Below the pieces are notes generated by a model. That model saw only the letters and a list, made by a program, of their open reading frames with translations, did no database searches and had not been told where the DNA came from. This document shows, piece after piece, positions 10,480 to 22,545 of a stretch of DNA of 64,000 bases. Within the stretch, counting starts at the first letter, position 1, and each line of letters starts with the position of its first letter. The stretch covers positions 62,001-126,000 of the forward strand of contig JARKIF010000087.1 of the NCBI GenBank assembly GCA_029378245.1. Direction: 5' to 3'. This DNA comes from Roridomyces roridus (taxonomy: Eukaryota > Basidiomycota > Agaricomycetes > Agaricales > Mycenaceae). The position numbers and the translations under genes were made by a program.

Positions 10480-13400
10480 TCACGGGGCTTGCTTGTAGCT
10501 CGTCGGAGGCTGTCGTCTCGCAGCTGCTCCACGCGACGGAGTCGCAGGCTGGCTAGCCGTTCGTTGGCGAGGCGTCGCGCCCGTGCGATTGGAAGACTGC
10601 GGTACCTGCGCTCCAGCAAAGTAGCCAGAGTCGCCACGCGCGTTGCGCATCTGCGACGGGGAAGGAGTCGCACCGCTGTTGGCTGATCGCGGCGAAGGGC
10701 CAAAATTCTCCCCGTACACACTCCGTGACGAATTCCATCCACCCCCGTTCCCACCCCCTCCTCCATACTCGCTACGGGCTCCACCACCGCCACCACCATA
10801 CTCGCTGCGCGCTCCGCCACCGCCGTACATTGACATGGGAGCAGGCGGGAACAGAGACATCCCTCCAGGCGTCCACCCGCCCTGCATTCCCATGCCCATC
10901 CCATACGGCGACATCATCGCCGGCCCCGTCGTCGAGCCTCCAAACACGCTGGAGCGATCTCCGAAACCCATCGTCGACCCACGTTCCCATTCGTCCGCGG
11001 CCAGGGCGAGGGCTTGCTGAGCCACCGCCATCTGATATGCTTGCTTGGCCATCATCATCGCCTGCTGATGTGCAGCGTAATAGTTGGGGTCGGCAGGCGG
11101 CGGGATCATGAATTGCGCCGGATTGAGCATGCCAGGCCATCCAGGAGACATGCCGCCGGGGGGAGCAAAGCCCATGGGCATCGGCATATTCATTCCCATC
11201 GGCATATTGCCCATAGGCATCCCAGGCATAGCGCGGTGGCCGACTGGCACGTCGTCGTCGTCATCATCTTCCGCAATGGGACCCGAGCCGTTGATAACGT
11301 TACCAAGCTGTATTTCGTAGATCAAAACTTGAGAATGAAGGGATGAAGAACGACTCACCTCGATCGCCGCCTTTGCCTCGCTTCGTCTACGTTCCCTCCT
11401 ACGCTCCTCCTCCTGCACCGGCGTCTCCTTCGGTCGCGCCTTGACTTTACCCTTGGCATCGCTCGACACCTCCTCGTCAAAGTCAAAGCTGACGCTCCTC
11501 CTCTGATGTGCTCGTCTCGCGCTGGGCACCAATCCACTAACACCCCCACTCCACGCCGCACGCCTCTCGTGCTTCTCCTTCGGGGCACTATCGCGACTCA
11601 TATCACTGCTATCGTCCCGAGGCGTGAGTGGGGCAGGGCTACTACTCGAATCACCGGCCGTGGAACTCGCTGGGCTCTTGTGTGCAGCCATGAAAGGACG
11701 CGGCGGAGGTTGGGCAAGGGGAGCTGCAAGACGTGATGGAGGCGAAGCAGCGCTCGTCAGAGCAGGCGGTGCTGAAGTCAAAGTCATCATTGTACTGCTT
11801 CGAGGCCGGGCTCGAACAGTGGCTGGGACTCCAGCACTACTGCTAGCAGAGGAAGACGGTGTGGAGGAGTTGTTGCTACTGCTTGATGTCGCGGTATGTG
11901 CATCAAAGCGCGAGGACAAGGAAGTTGGAGGCGTGGGATTGGGGATGAGCGTACTACTCCGTGGCCTCGCTCCAACGCCCAGGTCGCCGTAAGAGCTGCT
12001 ACGTGCTCCATCGGTAGACGGTGACGGTTTAGCGGGACGTGCTTGGGGAGGAGGAGCCCGTAAGGTCGGAGGAGCGTTTGTAGAAGTCGGCGAGGAAGCT
12101 GCAGCGACATTCGCACTGAAGGATCGATTCGTCGCCTTGAATGAAGCAGCCGCCTTCTCCGCCGCAGTCGAGCCCGCAGGAACCATGGTCGTGCTCTGCT
12201 GCCTGTCATGCTGAGCCGGGCGGGACGTGACGCTAAACCCAGCTGCAGGTGCTCGCTGACGGATGACGACGGGGACGATAGTGTCATCGTTGCTGCTCGT
12301 GCTGTCCTTGCGTTCCTGCTTGGGCTTCTCCGCCGTTGCCTTGGTAACATCCTCACCCGAAGCAACGCGTGGAGGCGACAACTCCCCAGCACGCGAAACG
12401 AGTGCTAGTCCCCCACCGAGTAGATTTGCGAGATCAGTGAGGTCGAACTCTTCCGCCGCTGTTGGCGGGGCTGCTGCTGGAGCAGACGGAGACCCCCATC
12501 CCTTCGACCCCGAAACGATATCGCTGGAGGACCGCCGATGCAAGAGCTTGCGCTGCACCGAAGTCGTGAATGCAGGAGGTGGTGGCATGTTCTTCTGTGG
12601 GCTTGCATCTTTCGATGGCGGCACCATCCCTTTCCCTGTCACCGCCCTCAGCCGTTCACTGAGTAAATCCCTGCTCGGCCCAGGACTCGGCGCCCTCGCT
12701 CGTTCCTTCTCCATCTCCACCAACCCTGTCGAGCTCGACCTCACAGGCACCGTCCTCCCCTCCATCTTCTTCTCCTTCACCATCGGCGGAGGCACCTCGG
12801 CAACAGGCGATCCAGGCGGCGTCGGGAAATGCACCAGTCCCTTCCCGCCCACCCCCGGTGTCCCCGTCTTGCCTAACGTAACCGGCGGCGAGCGAGACGT
12901 CAAAATGGGACTCTCGGCGTCCTTCGGGCTCTCAATCCTGGTAGCAGACCCAGACTTCGAGGTAGCCCCAAACGAACCAAGCATCCCCCCACCCGTGAAC
13001 CCCGCCTCCCTCTGATGTGATGTCGCTTGCGGACGCGAGGCAGTCAACGCAGCGATATCAATAAGCGGCTTGGGCTTGGGACGTAGATTTGACGGTCGAC
13101 TCGACGAGCTGCTCATGCTCGTCGGAGAGGCACTGCGAATGGGTGGGCTTGTCTGCTGAGCTAGGTGAGAGTGCTGGTGAGGGACATGGTTTGCCAGGGG
13201 TGGTGTAGTCGTAGATGGAGATGGAGAAGTAGCAGGACTGCCCCTTGGCCCGGGTAACGGTAAGCTTCCACTTGACCCCGCTGCGGAACCTGCGCCAGGC
13301 CGACGGGCGAGCATAGCGAGCGGCGCATTGTCTGAATCGCTCTCGCTCTCCTCCTCCTCCGAGTCTTCGCTCTCGTCGTCGTCGTCCGTCTGCCTTTGGG

Positions 13401-14419
13401 AATTGCCTTTTGGAGGCAGCTTGGGTGCAGACGCGGGCGTAGAAGTGGGCAGGTATGGGTTGGAAGCCGAGGCTGCTATATAAGTATGAATATGTGCGTG
13501 CAGTATGAGAACTCACCTGGAGGACGATTCGTCCTGACTCCTTGTGCATGCGTAGCTGAAGGGAAGATATCAGCACAGCAAAAAAAAGAGAGAGAGAAAG
13601 AGCGCAAGACGCACCGGGATAGACCCCATGCCCACTTTCACTCCTTGGCCCCGTCCCAGTCGTCCGCACCACATTTGCATTCCTCTCCCTGTCCGTTGCA
13701 GGACCACCCAAAGCAGGACTCCCTGCCGCACTCCGCCTGGCCTGGATCTCTCGAAACGCAGCCACGCTAATCCGACTACTGCTCGCACTGACATCCGAGG
13801 GCGCGCGTGGTCGTTGTGGAGGACGCATCTCGTCCCCGCCGAGAGCAGAGAGGGCAGAGGCCGTAAGCCGCGTCTTGCTCGTATTTTGATGGTTTTGTTG
13901 GTAGGATAACGAGGGTGGAGCGGGGGAGGGAGACCCACGAGGCGAGCCTCGGGGTGAAGGCGAAGATGAGGGTGCAACGTGTCGGAACGCCCGTAAGTTG
14001 AAATCTCCATCCTCTCCACCACCGGGGCCAGCCTCAGTTGGCGTCTGGGCAGGAGGAGGAGCATCCTTCGCACCAGATCGACCCCAGAACGCAAAACGCC
14101 TCCCACCCGCCTTCCTGCTCTCCTTGGAGACGGTCCCCGTGCTCGTGGGACTCAAACTCGGTGCCAGCGGTGAGCCCAGGGTCGTAGATGACGGTGACAG
14201 CCTCGGCGGCGGAAGACTGCGTGTGCTGTGATTGTACAAACCAGGGTGTGGCGGTGGCCTTAGTCCTCCATCGGTTGGTGAAGACGCAGATTCAGTCATC
14301 AAGGTGAGCGTAGGCCGTTCGGACGTCGTACTGAGACGCGAGAGATAGGCTGGGCGGGGATCTGCAGAATTGGGTTCTGTGACCGTCGGAATGCTCTTCT
14401 TGCGCCCGAAGAAACCCAT
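10480..14419 (-). CDS. Conserved fungal low-complexity protein (Ser/Pro-rich, Gly/Met-rich tail)
   Basis: I recognise no catalytic domain. Exons in transcription order are 14419-13615, 13555-13517, about 13477-11359 and 11307-10480, all joining in frame (about 1260 residues). The third exon has two possible acceptors 3 bp apart (TAG|CAG). The N-terminus (MGFFGRKKSIPTV) leads a Ser/Pro-rich region, followed by an acidic run (DDDDESEDSEEEESESDSD). A long Ser/Thr/Pro-rich disordered middle follows, then a second acidic run. Next comes a Met/Pro/Gly region with PMGNMPMGMNMP and a helical stretch HQQAMMMAKQAYQMAVAQQA. The Gly-rich tail has two ARSEYGGGGG repeats. Such features suit a scaffold or signalling adaptor, but that is inference. 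It appears to be a single-copy gene outside the repeat array. Confidence 0.75.
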
Positions 14420-14742
14420 CGCGCGACGTGTCGAGGTCTGGCCTGCCTAGTCGGGTTTGGGGAGGATGCTACGGCGGCAGTGAGGGAGGGTCCGTCGGGC
14501 GGGGTCGTAATGGAGAAGGCCAGAGCGTGTTTTTTTATGACGCATCACGGCGCCGGCCATCAACGCCAAAGTGCGCCTACAAAGAGCCTCCATGTCCGAC
14601 ACAGACACAAGCAGTATTATTGAACAGTACGTCCATGGCACTTTATCGGCGCGTAGATAGCACCTGAGCGCTGAGCACTTTCGCAGACCCTTATGTCGAT
14701 CCCAATGGATAAGTTGCCGCGAAACGAGAAATACTCGGTCGA

Positions 14743-16870
14743 TTCGGATGGTGCAGCTTCTCTTCCAAATTTCTCAGCAGCTTTCCGCCGCGGCGAATGG
14801 GAGCGAGCACGTTTCCGATACCCACACCCACGGCTCTGTTCACACCACCCGCGACGTCCCTCGTCTGCAATACCCTTTGGTTTATCATTCTCGGCCTGAG
14901 TCTGTCCTGTGATTCCGCTACTGCTGTATGCCTCACTCTCCCTTCTTCGCCGGCCTCATCGCGCTCCTCATGCCCATCAATATCCCAATAGCTGCCGCCG
15001 CCGCCTTCATGCTGGCCTGCCTTATCCTCGTGTATTCTGCAGTCACGGTCCTCCCCTTGCGTTATCTCGAGTGTCCGTACCGGATTCGGGGGCTTTGCCG
15101 AGGCCATGCCGGACGTTCTCTGAGGTCCAAAATATCCACGATTTGCGTACCGAAACCACTTCAAGAATACGGACTTGGAAATGCACCGTCGTCTTCTGGA
15201 TATCTTCCGCAGCTGTTATACGGGGTTAAAGCCCCCCGAGGTGTCGAAATGGCGACGAATCACTTACTACAAGGCTCCGTGGGCCCTCAGAAGTGTCAGT
15301 TCTCTGACGCTTACCGATCCGCTATTTTTGTTCTATTGAAAAAGAAACGGAGATGAAGACTCAGAAGAGCTAATGCTATCTCTGCCATCGCCATGTTTTG
15401 TAAAATGGTCCCTCTTGCACTCCGCCAGGGTTCCCTTACCAAACTCTCTGGACTTCTTATTGGGTGCAATGCCCATAAATCGACCTGACTACTGCGGCCT
15501 TCGGGCCTCTCCGAGCTGAATTTCAACGTTCAATGGTGATTGGTAGTCCTCGAAGTCAACGTTCAATGGCTATTGACGCTGTAATCAGTACTCGTCGCAA
15601 TAATGTGGATGCAAGTTCAAGAGTTTGATGAATCCTCGAAACGGCGACGGATCGCTTACTACAAGGCTCGGAAGTGTCAGTGCACTTTGCCGATCCGCTA
15701 CTCTTGTTCTACGAGCCATCATTCGAAAAGAAACGGATATGAAGAGCTTTTCGCATCCCTGCCAACGCCAGGTTATGTAACATGGTCCTTCTTGTGCCCC
15801 GCTAGGGTTGGTTCCCCTTGCCGAACTCTCCGAATTTCTCATTGGGTGTAATGCCCATACACACAAGTCGACCGTACTACGTACGGCCTGGAGGACTCTC
15901 CGACCATATTTGTTGGGTCTATCGGGCCTGTTCCCCGGCAATCCGGGACTTCACTAGCTTCACTTCAAATCAGCTACGAGTACCTATATGGCTCATGCAT
16001 TCAGCTGACTTGGGCTTCTCTCCACACCGATTTATTGAGACTATGAATCTCCTTGAATCCATCGCAGTACCTCCCACCCAACGCTGTATTGGGGAAACCA
16101 AGGCCGCGATATCAACACTCGTATCAGGCAATTGAAACAACCGATTCCGTCGAATGGGTCGATGAAATCCTCAAGATTATGTTCTCCCAATACGCCCTAA
16201 AACGCCGGTGCCAGTCAGTCACACAGTCATCAAAAGTCAGACGCCGCCGTCGAAATGCTTCTTCGCAATGGCTACAGCGTAAAATTGTGGAACGATTACC
16301 CAACTGCTATCGCTGATGCTTCTGACCATGATGACCATGATGAGTCAATGTTGTACTCCCTCTGGCGGGTGGTTCGTCTCGGCGGGCTGCATCATGAGAC
16401 GAGAACATACCAAGCTGTTCTCAGACATATCATCAAGAGCCTCGATCATTGCTATCTCCACATCCCAATTCCTGCCGGCGGACCGTGACACGGCAGTAGG
16501 AGATGCATTCCCTGCCGTACAAGCCTGCCGAAACCCTCCAATTTCTTGTTCAATAAGTATTATCTCATCCACAACAGGATTTACGGACGGTCTAGCCCGT
16601 GTCTGTCTGGCACTCGGATCATGCAAATCCCACAGAGGCATGGGTCGCAGCTGCTGAAGACTATCTTGCTACTACTAGCGCAATATTCAATGATGTGTAT
16701 GGTATGCTGGAACCTCGGTTGCGGTTGTACTGTACCAGCCCTTTGTCGCGTGGTCGGATGACCCCGAAGCTTGGGGGACAATACAGGAAACACTGAATGC
16801 CTGCGCGGCGATCCTATCGCGTACGGAGGAGTTCTCGAAGTTGAGACTCCGCGTTCAAGGAATCTTTGGA
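14743..16870 (+). pseudogene. DUF6535 relic, paralogue C, decayed and internally duplicated
   Basis: From 14743 the DNA aligns by eye with the DUF6535 exon (GATVQLL..ISQQLAAAANGS, CNT.WF..LGLSLSC, PI..A...LPLRYLECPYR). It has many deletions and frame changes and never gives an open frame longer than about 140 codons. The stretch encoding R.ITYYKA through the IGCNAH region occurs twice, at about 15190-15490 and 15615-15890. The copies are separated by a short AACGTTCAA-rich repeat that reappears at 16930-17030. Later pieces (SADLGFSPHR, ATDSVEWVDEIL) continue to about 16870. The upstream N-terminal exons are missing. This is the oldest copy in the window. Confidence 0.75.
15517..15610. repeat. 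Short dispersed repeat, copy 1 (AACGTTCAA-rich)
   Basis: TCAACGTTCAATGGTGATTG and a following CTGTAATCAGTACTC motif recur at about 16930-17030. This copy sits exactly between the two duplicated gene segments of relic C. The motif TCAACGTTCAA appears twice inside it. It may be a small inserted element that promoted the internal duplication. Confidence 0.45.
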
Positions 16871-17586
16871 TGGATTTGATTCATTACACGGGGTCAGCTG
16901 ATCTCTCAGCTCTCAACTGGTATGTATGTAGTTGAAGTTCAACGTTCAACGTTTAACAGTGATTGGTAGCTAGTGACACTGTCATCAGTACTCAAGTACT
17001 CATCACCATAATGTTGATATCGATACAGCTCTACAGCTGCAAGCCGGATGCAGAACGCGAAACAAAATTACCGTGTCCGTCCAATTAGACCGCGTTTAAA
17101 CTTAGGGGATACGATGCCAGCATGTGGTCGCGTCGCTCATACTCAGACAGGACAGGAGTTATGAAGATCAGACAAATTCAGGGATGGATGTTTCCTTCAG
17201 TTCCTGACAGCGGGGTCTTCCATTCGTGGGTTCGTGGCTAATTAAAAGCTGAACTACGCCGTAGGTCATGACAGATTTCCGATGAAATTTTCGGCAAACC
17301 GATCACGGTATTCGGACGGAACGAAACTCGTAGCGGAGCCAGTTAATTGAGGAATGGGAGCATTAGAGTGTTACGGGTTGCTGTACACGGGGAGCCAAGT
17401 TTCAATCCACATCAGCAACTGACGTCCCCTTTGAATGCTCGGCGATCGCGCCTTGATCGCTTGTCAGGAACCGTCTCCGCTTGTTTTCTCCCTTCATCAA
17501 CGTCAAAGACCTCTGACGGCCAGGCGCCAGTTTGCGCTATATAGCACACGGTAGGACTCTTAGCAATGTAACAGCGTCGACATCTC
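16871..17586. other. Intergenic region upstream of the F-box gene; second short repeat copy
   Basis: Bases 16930-17030 hold the second copy of the AACGTTCAA-rich short repeat. The rest has only short chance frames. A TATATAG motif at about 17539 lies 45-50 bp before ATG 17587 and could be the core promoter of the F-box gene. No RNA gene is seen. Confidence 0.35.
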
Positions 17587-19047
17587 ATGCGCCCCCAGGC
17601 CGGCCTGATGAAGAATCATCTCGTCCAGGCTGTAGACCGAGCAAGGCATGGCTTCAAGCGAACTAGAAGTGGCAGCGTTTCTAGGACCCCGCTGGTGCTC
17701 ATTCCTCCAGAGCTGTGGATCTCGATATTCTCGTACCTCTCCTCGCCAGCAGATATCCGCGCTGCGACTCTCACTTGCCAAAACTTCCGACAGTGCGCGC
17801 AGCCGCTCCTGTTTGCCAAGATCTTCACACATCCGGCCCCACCTTCCCTCGCACTTCGTGGTCTGCAACCGAACAAGTACAGACGGCGGACGTCGCAGCG
17901 CCTCGAGTTCTTTCTATCCCCTCTCATAGCGCCAGCTGTGCGAGAGTGCTGGATTGATCCTCCATCTCCGGAGGACGAGGACGTTCCCACAGATGTCCTC
18001 ATAGATGCTATATTTGCCGGTCTCGAGAAATTTCCCAACCTGAGAGTTTTGGGTTGTCGGTCCATCCGGCTGACGCTGATGCGACTGGCGGTCCTGCAAC
18101 GACTCTCACTCTCGACGATAACACTGGATTCATGTCAAAGTGATCTCGTGGATTGCCCGGACTCGCCCCCCACGCCAGCCACTCCGCTCAACTCGGTGAC
18201 CTTCAAATATTCCGATCCGCAGGAGGAATCCCTGCGGCCGCTCCTCTCCTTCTTTCTTTCGCCGCGGCATCTGCAACGGCTGACTGCGACGACGACGAGG
18301 GTCTTGTCTGCCATCGCTCGAAGTAGCAGGCCATTTTCGCGACTCCATCAACTGGAGCTCTCCGTCGATTGTCTACTTTCTGACACCCTGGTCCCGGCTC
18401 TGTCTCGGTGCCCCGCCTTGGAGCGGATAACCATCCTGCCGAACCCTGACAGTGCCCTGCCCCGCTCACGCACTCTTCCCGCCCTTCCCGCCTCCCTCCT
18501 TCCCAACCTAAAATTATACCGCGGCCCACGCAACTACGCCGCGCATTTTGCGCGTGCGACGCGACAACTCCAAACAGTGGAGGTGTCCATCCCAACAAAA
18601 GTGCACCGCTTGATACGCACGCTCACACAGGTGCCGGGCGATACACTCGACTACCTCTCCTTCCGCCTCGACGAGCCCGCCCCCACATCACTCCTCACGT
18701 CGGTGCACAGACTGTGCCCCGCACTGCGCACACTCAGCATGAACGACCCGCCCGTCGCGCACAGCCACCTCCATGCACTCCTCAGCCAGAGCGCACCGCA
18801 CCTCTCCTTGCGGGCGTTCCGAGTTCGTGTCGAGGGTCGTGATCGGTACAACTTGTGGGTGCCGCCGACAGAGGAGGCGGCAGATGCAATCGAGTGTTTT
18901 AGGCGCGTGCATGCAGAGTTGAAGCGCGTTTATCCGAACTTGTTTACGCTCAAGATCATGTATGGGGTGGAGGGGCAGTCGGTCGTTTGGCGACGCTCTG
19001 GGGGCGAGCTTGTGCAGATGACGCAGGTGGCGCAGGCGTCGGTGTAA
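17587..19047 (+). CDS. F-box domain protein with LRR-like body
   Basis: Single-exon gene, 486 residues. Residues about 37-80 form an F-box (LVLIPPELWISIFSYLSSPA, then TLTCQNFRQCAQPLLFAKI). It should bind Skp1 and act as a substrate adaptor of an SCF ubiquitin ligase. The remainder has irregular leucine-rich segments (LEKFPNLRVLGCRSIRL, LSRLHQLELSVDCL, LCPALRTLSMND) like the degenerate LRR folds of agaricomycete F-box proteins. ATG 17587 is the first in the frame; the ATG at 17608 also keeps the F-box. The open frame has no lesions, unlike the F-box remnants of the DUF6535 modules, and its sequence is not close to theirs. The substrate is unknown. Confidence 0.85.
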   Translation: MRPQAGLMKNHLVQAVDRARHGFKRTRSGSVSRTPLVLIPPELWISIFSYLSSPADIRAATLTCQNFRQCAQPLLFAKIFTHPAPPSLALRGLQPNKYRRRTSQRLEFFLSPLIAPAVRECWIDPPSPEDEDVPTDVLIDAIFAGLEKFPNLRVLGCRSIRLTLMRLAVLQRLSLSTITLDSCQSDLVDCPDSPPTPATPLNSVTFKYSDPQEESLRPLLSFFLSPRHLQRLTATTTRVLSAIARSSRPFSRLHQLELSVDCLLSDTLVPALSRCPALERITILPNPDSALPRSRTLPALPASLLPNLKLYRGPRNYAAHFARATRQLQTVEVSIPTKVHRLIRTLTQVPGDTLDYLSFRLDEPAPTSLLTSVHRLCPALRTLSMNDPPVAHSHLHALLSQSAPHLSLRAFRVRVEGRDRYNLWVPPTEEAADAIECFRRVHAELKRVYPNLFTLKIMYGVEGQSVVWRRSGGELVQMTQVAQASV

Positions 19048-20425
19048 CTTTTTGACAGAGAAGGCCGTCGAGAAGCTTCCATCCTTCTTCTGTCGTGTTG
19101 GATTGTTGGCAAGCCGTGTTCCGGTTCCGTGCATGTTTTTTATTTCATTTGGATGGATGGATGGACGGATGGAATTCTCAGTTCTGTCAGTTCTGTATTT
19201 TTAGTTCCTATGCGCGCTCAACTGTGATTACAGGTAACCTCCCGGGGGTGTTTGAGCTCAGTGTGTGAGATGAATCAGTCAGAGAATCCATTGCTCAGAC
19301 ACGCACATTGAGAAGTCATGTTTCACTCCCGCACCGTTGCTATTCTTCGGCGGTCATCTCGTGTCTCTCGGTCATCTCATGCTTCAGCAGAAGGTCTAGG
19401 CTTGTCGCCGAATCCGTCCTCTCGCACGACAAGTCTTTTTGGACACATCTGCGATAGGAAAGTGTCCTAGTCCCATGCACACGAGAGGATGTTCGGGAAG
19501 AAATAGCTGAGTATATGATTGGCCAGTCGGCGGTGCGGTACCACTGCGGCTGCGATAAACTTGAACTGTATGGACCCGTTGTCGTCAGGTGAGGTCTGCG
19601 TCCGTGAGATTGGAAACCGCACGTTTTGGACTGGGTCTTAGAATAGGCGGTAAAACATAGAGCATGCATCATTAATGCATGTTGAGAGCATCAGTTGCCC
19701 ATAGCACTGAGCGCTGAGCCACGTCGTATCCAAATCAAATCCAAGTCGGTGCAGACACTGTGACACAACGGGAGAGTTTCATTGACAGAGAGAATTTGAA
19801 GAGAATGTCGGTCACAAAGCGGGGTCAGAAGAAGGGACGACAACTCACAATCCCACGGCGATTCCCGAAGATTTCAAGTGATGACCGGCACAACCAGTAT
19901 CTTTGATGGCAGCGTGACTGAGTGTGACTCTCAATTAACTGTCACAAACCTCGGTCGTTGGCTTCCTACCGCCATTACTGGATGAGATTTGTACAATCCC
20001 CTAAGCTCCAAAGACAAAAGATGATCTCAATATGCCTGGCTAGCTGCCTGTGAGAGGTCCTGAGCCGAGCGTCACCAGAACCTGTCTCCAGAGGTCCGAG
20101 AGTTCAACTCAACGTCGTGGAATTGGCAGTCCTTTTTAATGGTGTGCAGCAGGTCCTAGGGTGAACCGAAAAATCCTGTATTTTATCAGGGGACTCTGAG
20201 ATATCCCATTTTGCCACGGGGAAGCTTTTGGGACCCATTTCTGACATGGTTGCCATTGGGTGTGCCCGACAAACACCAGACTTTGCACATTTATATGGGG
20301 ATAGCTACCAGTTGCATGCCACAGCAGAGCTCTGTGGAGGCGATTCTGGAATCGACTGGGAAGACCGTGGGACATAGCTCAACAGCCCCGGAGACTCTAG
20401 GAACACTACGTATTATGAACCAAAG
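19048..20425. other. Intergenic region without recognised genes
   Basis: The region opens with the presumed 3' UTR of the F-box gene, including a short GGAT-rich microsatellite near 19150-19172. The remaining open frames are under 115 codons with no family resemblance. I see no repeats shared with the rest of the window. Confidence 0.4.
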
Positions 20426-21300
20426 CTAGCAGTCCACATTCTCTGTCAATTTACACGAGCTAACGAGTAACGTTACGAGTTGATATAGCACCTCCATGGC
20501 GGAGTCTTCAGGTGAGTTTGGCCCATCCTCTCTCTTCGGGTCCCTCTGAGAGCCAGCTTCGTCATCCTTGTCGTCAATACCTCCCCACTCGGAGTAGTCC
20601 GAGTCCGTCTCTGTAACCAACTCCATATCGTTAGCGTCCAAGCTTGTCGTCGAGTAACGCCCCGCGTGCTCTCTCTTTATGCTCGCAATGTCAATACCCA
20701 CCAAAGATCCCGATTCCAAGTTGAACCTTACCGAACTTTATAGCGTCGGGACCGTGCACGGTGGCTTTGACAGCAGTCAGCGTGGTGGGGGCTGAGCGTC
20801 CCGATAGCGCTCTACAACGAGGGACGTCTCCTTGCCCTTTAGCTCTTCCGAGAGCGTTGCCTGGTTCGTGTTCGTTGTCCGAAAGTTCGGACATGTAACC
20901 CTGCGCATGCGCATCTGTCATTTTGAGCTTGGCGGATGTCGTAGACTCGTAGTCAAAGCACCGGAGAGTTCTTCGGCGGGGGTGTCCAAATCAGCGAATT
21001 CGTCCTTCCGGATGTCAATTTGGGAGCTCAGAAAATCGACTTGACCGGTCAGGATACGATAGTTCTTTTGTGCGTGGTGCATGCCGCCTCCGAGGCTGAA
21101 AGAGCATTCCGGCATTGCGAGAGTTCAGCGTTGACTGAGTCGAGTTGAGCCTGGAGAGATGGCTTTTTAAAACGCGTCCAAGTAGTTTACGTAGCTGAGC
21201 TGTGCTCCTCCTCCATCTCCTCACTCCGCATCCTCTACTCATTCCGGTCGCGATTCTGCTCATGGAGCCTTTCGATTTGCGCTTTTCCTGCTTGGGATAG
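20426..21300 (-). pseudogene. Possible coiled-coil protein remnant
   Basis: Minus-strand pieces in different frames look like parts of one protein. Near 21165-21065 the reading is heptad-like (QAQLDSVNAELSQCRNALSA). It continues after a one-base shift as LTGQVDFLSSQIDIRKDEFA, then MTDAHAQGYMSELSDNEHEP. A final acidic piece (ETDSDYSEWGGIDDKDDEAG) ends at 20426. The frame changes and stops further upstream suggest a broken gene. An unresolved intron structure is also possible. No function can be assigned. Confidence 0.3.
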
Positions 21301-21996
21301 ACTCATATGACGAGCGGAACCGATAGAGGGTGATAGTTGTGGGTGGAACACGTCGAAAGAGAGGCCACAACGAGCATGGAATAGTAGGAAGCAAAGAGTG
21401 TCCGATTCCGATCACGGATCAATCGAGAAACATGCGTGTATTTGGCCTTCGCCGTTTGAGCTCAATTTCTGATGAAATATTATGTTTATATAGTCAATTT
21501 CTAGGAATTAGCACCTAGCATCGTTTGTTCACGCCGGATTCCCCATTTTCCGGAAACTTCGCTGACAGTGGCATGGAAGAGCGCAAAATCAGGTCTCAAT
21601 TTGCTCCAAGCCGAAGATTTTTCAATCTGCCGTGAACGTTCGTTGAAGATACATAATAAATGACCGCTCGAATATTTTCAGATTTTTGCTTCACTGTGTT
21701 GAGGAGGAATGCCATGAGCCAACCCATCACCTTTTGACGACCAACGGCAAACCCGGTCACATCCTGTCACGCTTGCCATCAAAGCTACCCCTTGTGCCGG
21801 TCATCATTTCAAGCTCGAGATCATGGACGTCAGAAACAAGCCGATGACTAATCCCATCAATCTGCTCTTTTTCTCGACCACCATCATCGATTCATCTTTC
21901 GATAGCAAATGCCGAATTTCTGCAAACTTCTGCTTTGATGATCTAGCGCCAATCTCGCGCGTCGACTCCGGGTGCTCTTTGTAAGTAGCTCGGAGT
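21301..21996. other. Intergenic region without recognised genes
   Basis: Only open frames below about 80 codons are present and nothing resembles a known domain or another part of the window. The right edge abuts the target duplication of the MITE. Confidence 0.4.
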
Positions 21997-21999
21997 ACA

Positions 22000-22428
22000 C
22001 ACAGGGGGCAAACCCCGTGGCATTTTACCGCGGGGCATCCGCACGGCATACGTCACGGCGTCTGTCGCGGCATCCGACAATTGCAGTGCCGGGCCGGAGT
22101 TCCTGCGAGTTTTCCCATCCCTGCCAAGTTGGACTTGGTGCATGTCGTCAACCGGCAAGTACATCAGTCACCCGCGTGACAAGGTGCAAACAATGAGCAG
22201 CCTCACAGACCGAGGAGCCCCCAGATCTCCAGGAAGGTAGGCACAGTCTCACTTGACTTTCATGAAGCATCCAACCATTCCAAATGCACAGTGAATTCCA
22301 TGTGAATGAAACCGAGAAAAAGAGAACAATGGGCACGTGGGAACGCCATGTCGGACGCCGTGTCGAACGCCGTGACGTAGGCCGTGTGGATGCCCCGTGG
22401 TAAAGTGCCACGGGGTTTGCCCCCTGTG
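22000..22428. mobile_element. 429-bp MITE with CACA termini and 3-bp target duplication
   Basis: The left end begins CACAGGGGGCAAACCCCGTG. The reverse complement of the right end begins CACAGGGGGCAAACCCCGTG as well. The inverted similarity continues for about 70-75 bp with few mismatches (GGCATCC.CACGGC.TACGTCACGGCGT). It is flanked by ACA on both sides (21997-21999 and 22429-22431). A CAC terminus with a 3-bp duplication is the signature of CACTA-type transposition, so this is probably a CACTA-mobilised miniature element. It encodes nothing. It ends 117 bp before the dehydrogenase ATG and may affect its expression. Confidence 0.8.
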
Positions 22429-22545
22429 ACACCAAGCCGTATACCCGGATGATACTTTGAATCGGCGACCGGGAATCCTACAGACCTGAAGCTTAAAGCC
22501 AAACACGGCTTCCACTGCCCTCCATTGGCTTCTCGTACCTCCTTC

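Noticed and set aside
10020..10904. 294-codon minus frame that spans the 782-bp repeat and the neighbouring gene
   Set aside because: It runs in a different frame from the Gly-rich exon and joins two unrelated sequence regions.
12263..13015. 250-codon plus-strand frame
   Set aside because: It is the antisense of the Ser/Pro-rich exon of the gene at 10480-14419; low-complexity GC-rich coding DNA commonly leaves such shadows.
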